A stretch of DNA of 8,360 nucleotides. Source: Eubacterium sp. (GTDB taxonomy: Bacteria; Bacillota_A; Clostridia; Lachnospirales; Lachnospiraceae). Location: contig JAMPGN010000185.1 of assembly GCA_023663915.1 (NCBI GenBank), forward strand, positions 1 through 8,360. Direction: 5' to 3'. Under the pieces are notes generated by a model that worked only from the letters and a program-made list of their open reading frames with translations, was not told the origin of the DNA and made no database searches. The position numbers and the translations under genes were made by a program. Below are positions 6,158 to 8,360 of this stretch, in pieces. Each line of letters opens with the position of its first letter. The first letter of the stretch is position 1.

Positions 6158-7096
6158 ATGACGAATGGAACCAAGAAGAAAAAGCAAATACAGTTCCGGT
6201 ATTATGAGATTCCGCAAGATGAGCCTTGTCTGGCGCTGCTTGGCGAAGCGTGGGAACGTCCTTACGGCGATGGGGTGGATTGCTCGCATTTCCATAATTA
6301 TATGGAGATTGGTTTTTGCTATGACGGTGATGGAGAGATCGTGCTAAATGAGGAGAGCGTACCGTACAAAGCGGATATGTTTACCATTATCCCGAAGAAT
6401 TACCCTCACAACACGAACAGTACGGACTTTGGGCTGAGTCGTTGGGAATATCTTTTTATCGATGCGGAAGTTTTTTTACGGGAGATGTATAAAGATAATC
6501 AGATGTTTGCGGATGCCTTGATTCAAATCATCAATAGTCGCGCGTGGACGGTGGACGCAGCGAAATATCCGGAAACGGCGGCGCTGATCCATAATATTAT
6601 GGAAGAAATGAGGTATAAGAAGGATTTTTATGTGGAGAGCGTTCATGGGTTGATCCTGTCGTTGCTTATGAATATTGCGCGGATGAATCATAAAGGTTCC
6701 GGTAAAGTGAAAAAGCAGAGTATCGGGGTGTCGCAGATGACAGTTGCACTGCATCATATCGGGAAGCATTATGCGGAAGATCTGACGATCGGTGATCTTG
6801 CGGTAGTCAGCCACATGTCGGAGACGCATTTCAGACGGGTTTTTCAGAAGACCATGAATATGACGCCTTCCGACTATCTGAATCTGGTGCGGATACAGAT
6901 GGCGTGCGAATATATGAGGAAACATACGGACAGTATGGAGTTAGTGGCGGAGCGGTGCGGATTCCAGTCAGTGTCCACTTTTAACAGGAATTTCAAGAAA
7001 ATTCTCGGCATTACACCGTATCAGTGGAAGATTCATCCGGAGAATTATGAGGCAAAACTGCTCAATTACAAGATATCCGCCTACAGAGGATGGTAG
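6158..7096 (+). CDS. AraC-family transcriptional regulator with cupin sensor domain
   Basis: A 312-residue cytosolic regulator. Residues about 35-105 form an AraC-type cupin ligand-binding domain: HFHNYMEI (44-51) has the typical HxH...E pattern, and IIPKNYPHN (77-85) is the usual second cupin motif. A helical linker follows. Residues about 192-291 are the AraC/XylS DNA-binding domain with two helix-turn-helix units (about 210-231 and 258-281), including LTIGDLA, SETHFRRVFQK and the signature ending FNRNFKKILGITPYQW (275-290). Such proteins usually sense sugars or related small molecules and activate uptake or breakdown genes. The frame is open to 5996 through the hairpin array, but ATG 6158 has GGAGGG at 6144-6149 with 8-nt spacing and begins a normal-length protein. 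The likely target is the downstream substrate-binding protein gene; the ligand cannot be predicted. Confidence 0.92.
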   Translation: MTNGTKKKKQIQFRYYEIPQDEPCLALLGEAWERPYGDGVDCSHFHNYMEIGFCYDGDGEIVLNEESVPYKADMFTIIPKNYPHNTNSTDFGLSRWEYLFIDAEVFLREMYKDNQMFADALIQIINSRAWTVDAAKYPETAALIHNIMEEMRYKKDFYVESVHGLILSLLMNIARMNHKGSGKVKKQSIGVSQMTVALHHIGKHYAEDLTIGDLAVVSHMSETHFRRVFQKTMNMTPSDYLNLVRIQMACEYMRKHTDSMELVAERCGFQSVSTFNRNFKKILGITPYQWKIHPENYEAKLLNYKISAYRGW

Positions 7097-7097
7097 C

Positions 7098-7151
7098 GTT
7101 TCTGTCAGAAACAGGGATTTTTGGCAGAAACAGGCGGTCAAAAGTTTTTTT
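7098..7151 (+). terminator. Terminator-like structures after the AraC-type gene
   Basis: Two candidates follow the stop codon at 7094-7096. The first stem pairs GTTTCT (7098-7103) with AGAAAC (7107-7112) and has T5 at 7118-7122. The second pairs TTTTTGGC (7118-7125) with GTCAAAAG (7137-7144), including two G-T pairs, and is followed directly by seven T (7145-7151). The T run makes the second more plausible, although its stem is AT-rich. Together they probably end the regulator transcript. Confidence 0.45.
7106..7134. repeat. Direct repeat CAGAAACAGG, two copies
   Basis: CAGAAACAGG occurs at 7106-7115 and 7125-7134, 19 bp start to start, and an inverted GTTTCTG lies at 7098-7104. AraC-type activators often bind direct repeats about two helical turns apart, so these could be operator half-sites. 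They also take part in the terminator-like stems and lie about 130 bp upstream of the nearest good -10 box, which weakens that reading. Confidence 0.4.
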
Positions 7152-7260
7152 CTAAAAAATAGTGATAAATCCTACAACGTAATCGTTTAAGCTATAAAAT
7201 CATGGTCGAATTTGCCTCTTTTTTGATTTTTGATAACAACATAAGAAGAGCACTGCGAGT

Positions 7261-7266
7261 TATAAT
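7261..7266 (+). promoter_or_regulatory. Candidate -10 box for the substrate-binding protein gene
   Basis: A perfect TATAAT at 7261-7266 lacks a recognisable -35 at 16-18 bp (the bases at 7238-7243 are AACATA) and has no extended -10 TG. This is the pattern of an activator-dependent promoter and suits AraC-type control. It would give a leader of about 120 nt. TATACA at 7299-7304 and TACAAT at 7355-7360 are weaker alternatives. Confidence 0.35.
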
Positions 7267-7319
7267 GCATACATAATTAGTCTAAAAAGGCGATAAGTTA
7301 TACAAAATGACGAAATGCT

Positions 7320-7342
7320 TTTCGGGATTAATTATGCCGAAA
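7320..7342. repeat. Short inverted repeat in the leader
   Basis: TTTCGG (7320-7325) and CCGAAA (7337-7342) form a six-bp stem around an 11-nt AT-rich loop. It lies upstream of the larger 7351-7367 palindrome. It could be an RNA hairpin or a protein site; nothing in the sequence decides. Confidence 0.3.
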
Positions 7343-7350
7343 TAAAATCA

Positions 7351-7367
7351 TGTGTACAATGTACACA
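7351..7367. promoter_or_regulatory. 17-bp palindrome, possible operator
   Basis: TGTGTACA, one central A, and TGTACACA form a perfect inverted repeat ending 9 bp before the GGGAGG ribosome binding site. As DNA it looks like a site for a dimeric regulator; the TACA/TGTA core resembles BlaI/MecI/CopY half-sites, though with one rather than two central bases. As RNA it would be a 7-bp hairpin with an AAU loop near the ribosome binding site. It also overlaps a possible -10 TACAAT. Confidence 0.45.
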
Positions 7368-7390
7368 AAAACGAATGGGAGGAAATAAAA

Positions 7391-8360
7391 ATGAAAAGAA
7401 AGATTTTGGCAGCTTTAATGGCGTCCACAATGATTCTTTCGCTTGTAGGATGCGGCGGCGGTAATGATGCGGCATCTACAGACAGTGCAGCACCTGCAGC
7501 AGAGGAAGCAGCACCGGCGGACGATGCAGCACCCGCAGAGGAAGAGGCGCCGGCAGATGACGCGGCAGCGCCTGCAGCAGAAGGTGGACAGACACTTACC
7601 GTATGGTGCTGGGACCCGGCATTCAACTTGAACGCAATGTATGAAGCAGAGAAGGTATACCAGAAAGACCATCCTGATTTTGCATTGAACGTAGTTGAGA
7701 CTCCTTGGGATGACATTCAGACGAAGGTTACTACAGCGGCTACTTCCGGTGATTTAAGCACATTGCCTGACATTTTCTTAATGCAGGATAATGCATTCCA
7801 GAAGAATGTTATCAGTTTCCCGGATGTATGTGTTGATCTGACAAACAGTGGAATCGATTATTCTCAGTTTGCAGCAGGTAAGACAGCTTACTCCGTAATC
7901 GATGGCAAGAACTATGGTGTTCCTTTTGATAATGGCGCAGTTGTTGCATGTTATCGTACAGACTATCTTGAGCAGGCAGGTCTGACGATTGATGACTTTA
8001 CAGACATCACATTTGACCAGTATCTTGAGAATGGCAAGAAGGTTCTCGAAGCAACAGGCAAGCCCCTCATCTCTATGCAGGCAGGCGAGTGCGACCTTAT
8101 CATGATGATGATGCAGTCTGCAGGCGCTTCTTTGTTCAACGAAGACGGAACGGCTAACATTGTTGGCAATGACACATTAAAGACTGTTATGGAAACATAC
8201 AAGACGCTGAAAGATGAAGGCGTATTGGTTGAGGTTAATAGCTGGGATGAGTATGTAGGCTCAATCGTAAGTGGTGACGTAGCAGGCACAATCAACGGAT
8301 GCTGGATCATGGCTTCTATCCAGACAGCAGAAGATCAGTCCGGTAACTGGGCGATCACTA
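7391..8360 (+). CDS. ABC-transporter substrate-binding lipoprotein (sugar type), 3' truncated by window
   Basis: The first 323 residues of an extracellular solute-binding protein, cut by the window end; family members are usually above 400 residues. A lipoprotein signal peptide (KRK, hydrophobic stretch, lipobox LVGC) would be cleaved before Cys21, which anchors the protein to the membrane. An Ala/Pro/acidic linker runs to about residue 66. The mature domain begins TLTVWCWDP, with features of the family 1 (maltose/multiple-sugar) type: AEKVYQKDHPDF, TPWDDIQTKV, LPDIFLMQD (125-133), YGVPFDNGAVVACYRTD (175-191), and VSGDVAGTINGCW (293-305). It would deliver a sugar or oligosaccharide to a permease encoded downstream. 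The start is fixed by GGGAGG at 7377-7382, 8 nt before ATG. Codon choice (AAG, AAC, TTC, GGC, ACA, GCA) suggests high expression. The upstream AraC-type gene is the likely regulator. Confidence 0.92.
   Translation, partial: MKRKILAALMASTMILSLVGCGGGNDAASTDSAAPAAEEAAPADDAAPAEEEAPADDAAAPAAEGGQTLTVWCWDPAFNLNAMYEAEKVYQKDHPDFALNVVETPWDDIQTKVTTAATSGDLSTLPDIFLMQDNAFQKNVISFPDVCVDLTNSGIDYSQFAAGKTAYSVIDGKNYGVPFDNGAVVACYRTDYLEQAGLTIDDFTDITFDQYLENGKKVLEATGKPLISMQAGECDLIMMMMQSAGASLFNEDGTANIVGNDTLKTVMETYKTLKDEGVLVEVNSWDEYVGSIVSGDVAGTINGCWIMASIQTAEDQSGNWAIT
7484..7582 (+). repeat. Ala-Pro-acidic repeat encoding the lipoprotein linker
   Basis: Residues 32-64 of the substrate-binding protein repeat variants of AAPA followed by EE or DD about five times. 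Synonymous codons vary between copies (CCT, CCG, CCC for Pro), so the repeat is not recent perfect duplication. It would be a flexible, negatively charged tether between lipid anchor and binding domain, common in clostridial lipoproteins. Confidence 0.7.

Noticed and set aside
7160..7390. Riboswitch or CcpA cre site upstream of the lipoprotein gene
   Set aside because: No known riboswitch core or complete cre-like motif was recognised; only the short inverted repeats listed were visible.

Overview
The window looks like chromosomal DNA from a Gram-positive anaerobe of the Clostridia, most likely Lachnospiraceae. The basis is strong purine-rich ribosome binding sites (AAGGAG, GGAGG), sigma-A promoters with extended -10 boxes, a lipoprotein substrate-binding protein with an Ala/Pro/acidic linker, and AT-rich intergenic DNA between moderately GC-balanced genes. 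The genus cannot be fixed from the sequence alone.

Left part (1-4744, + strand): a promoter and strong ribosome binding site lead into pseB (UDP-GlcNAc 4,6-dehydratase, inverting), then pseC (the PLP-dependent 4-aminotransferase of the same pathway), then a large polytopic membrane protein of the GT-C-like 'PTPS-related' type. pseB and pseC carry out the first two steps of CMP-pseudaminic acid synthesis. The membrane protein probably works downstream, on lipid-linked or surface glycans, but its substrate is unknown. A 10-bp perfect hairpin lies between pseB and pseC.

Middle part (4717-6157): pseG, the UDP-sugar hydrolase of the same pathway, is on the opposite strand. Its tail overlaps the membrane-protein gene by 28 bp. 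Two mutually exclusive hairpins, the second followed by a short T run, lie just past the + strand operon and inside pseG. The pathway genes pseH, pseI and pseF are not in the window. Between pseG and the next gene is a compact array of five hairpins (5936-6068), all centred on CGAAG or its complement CTTCG. The bases next to the centre change in compensatory pairs between copies. Two candidate divergent promoters lie on the right side of the array, and it would form most of the pseG leader RNA.

Right part (6158-8360, + strand): an AraC-family regulator with a cupin sensor domain and a double helix-turn-helix, then a 294-bp regulatory region and the start of an ABC-transporter substrate-binding lipoprotein of the sugar-binding type, cut by the window end. 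The regulatory region holds terminator-like structures, direct repeats, a -10 box without a good -35, and a 17-bp palindrome just before the ribosome binding site. The regulator probably controls the transporter. A functional link between this uptake system and the pseudaminic acid genes is not shown by the sequence.
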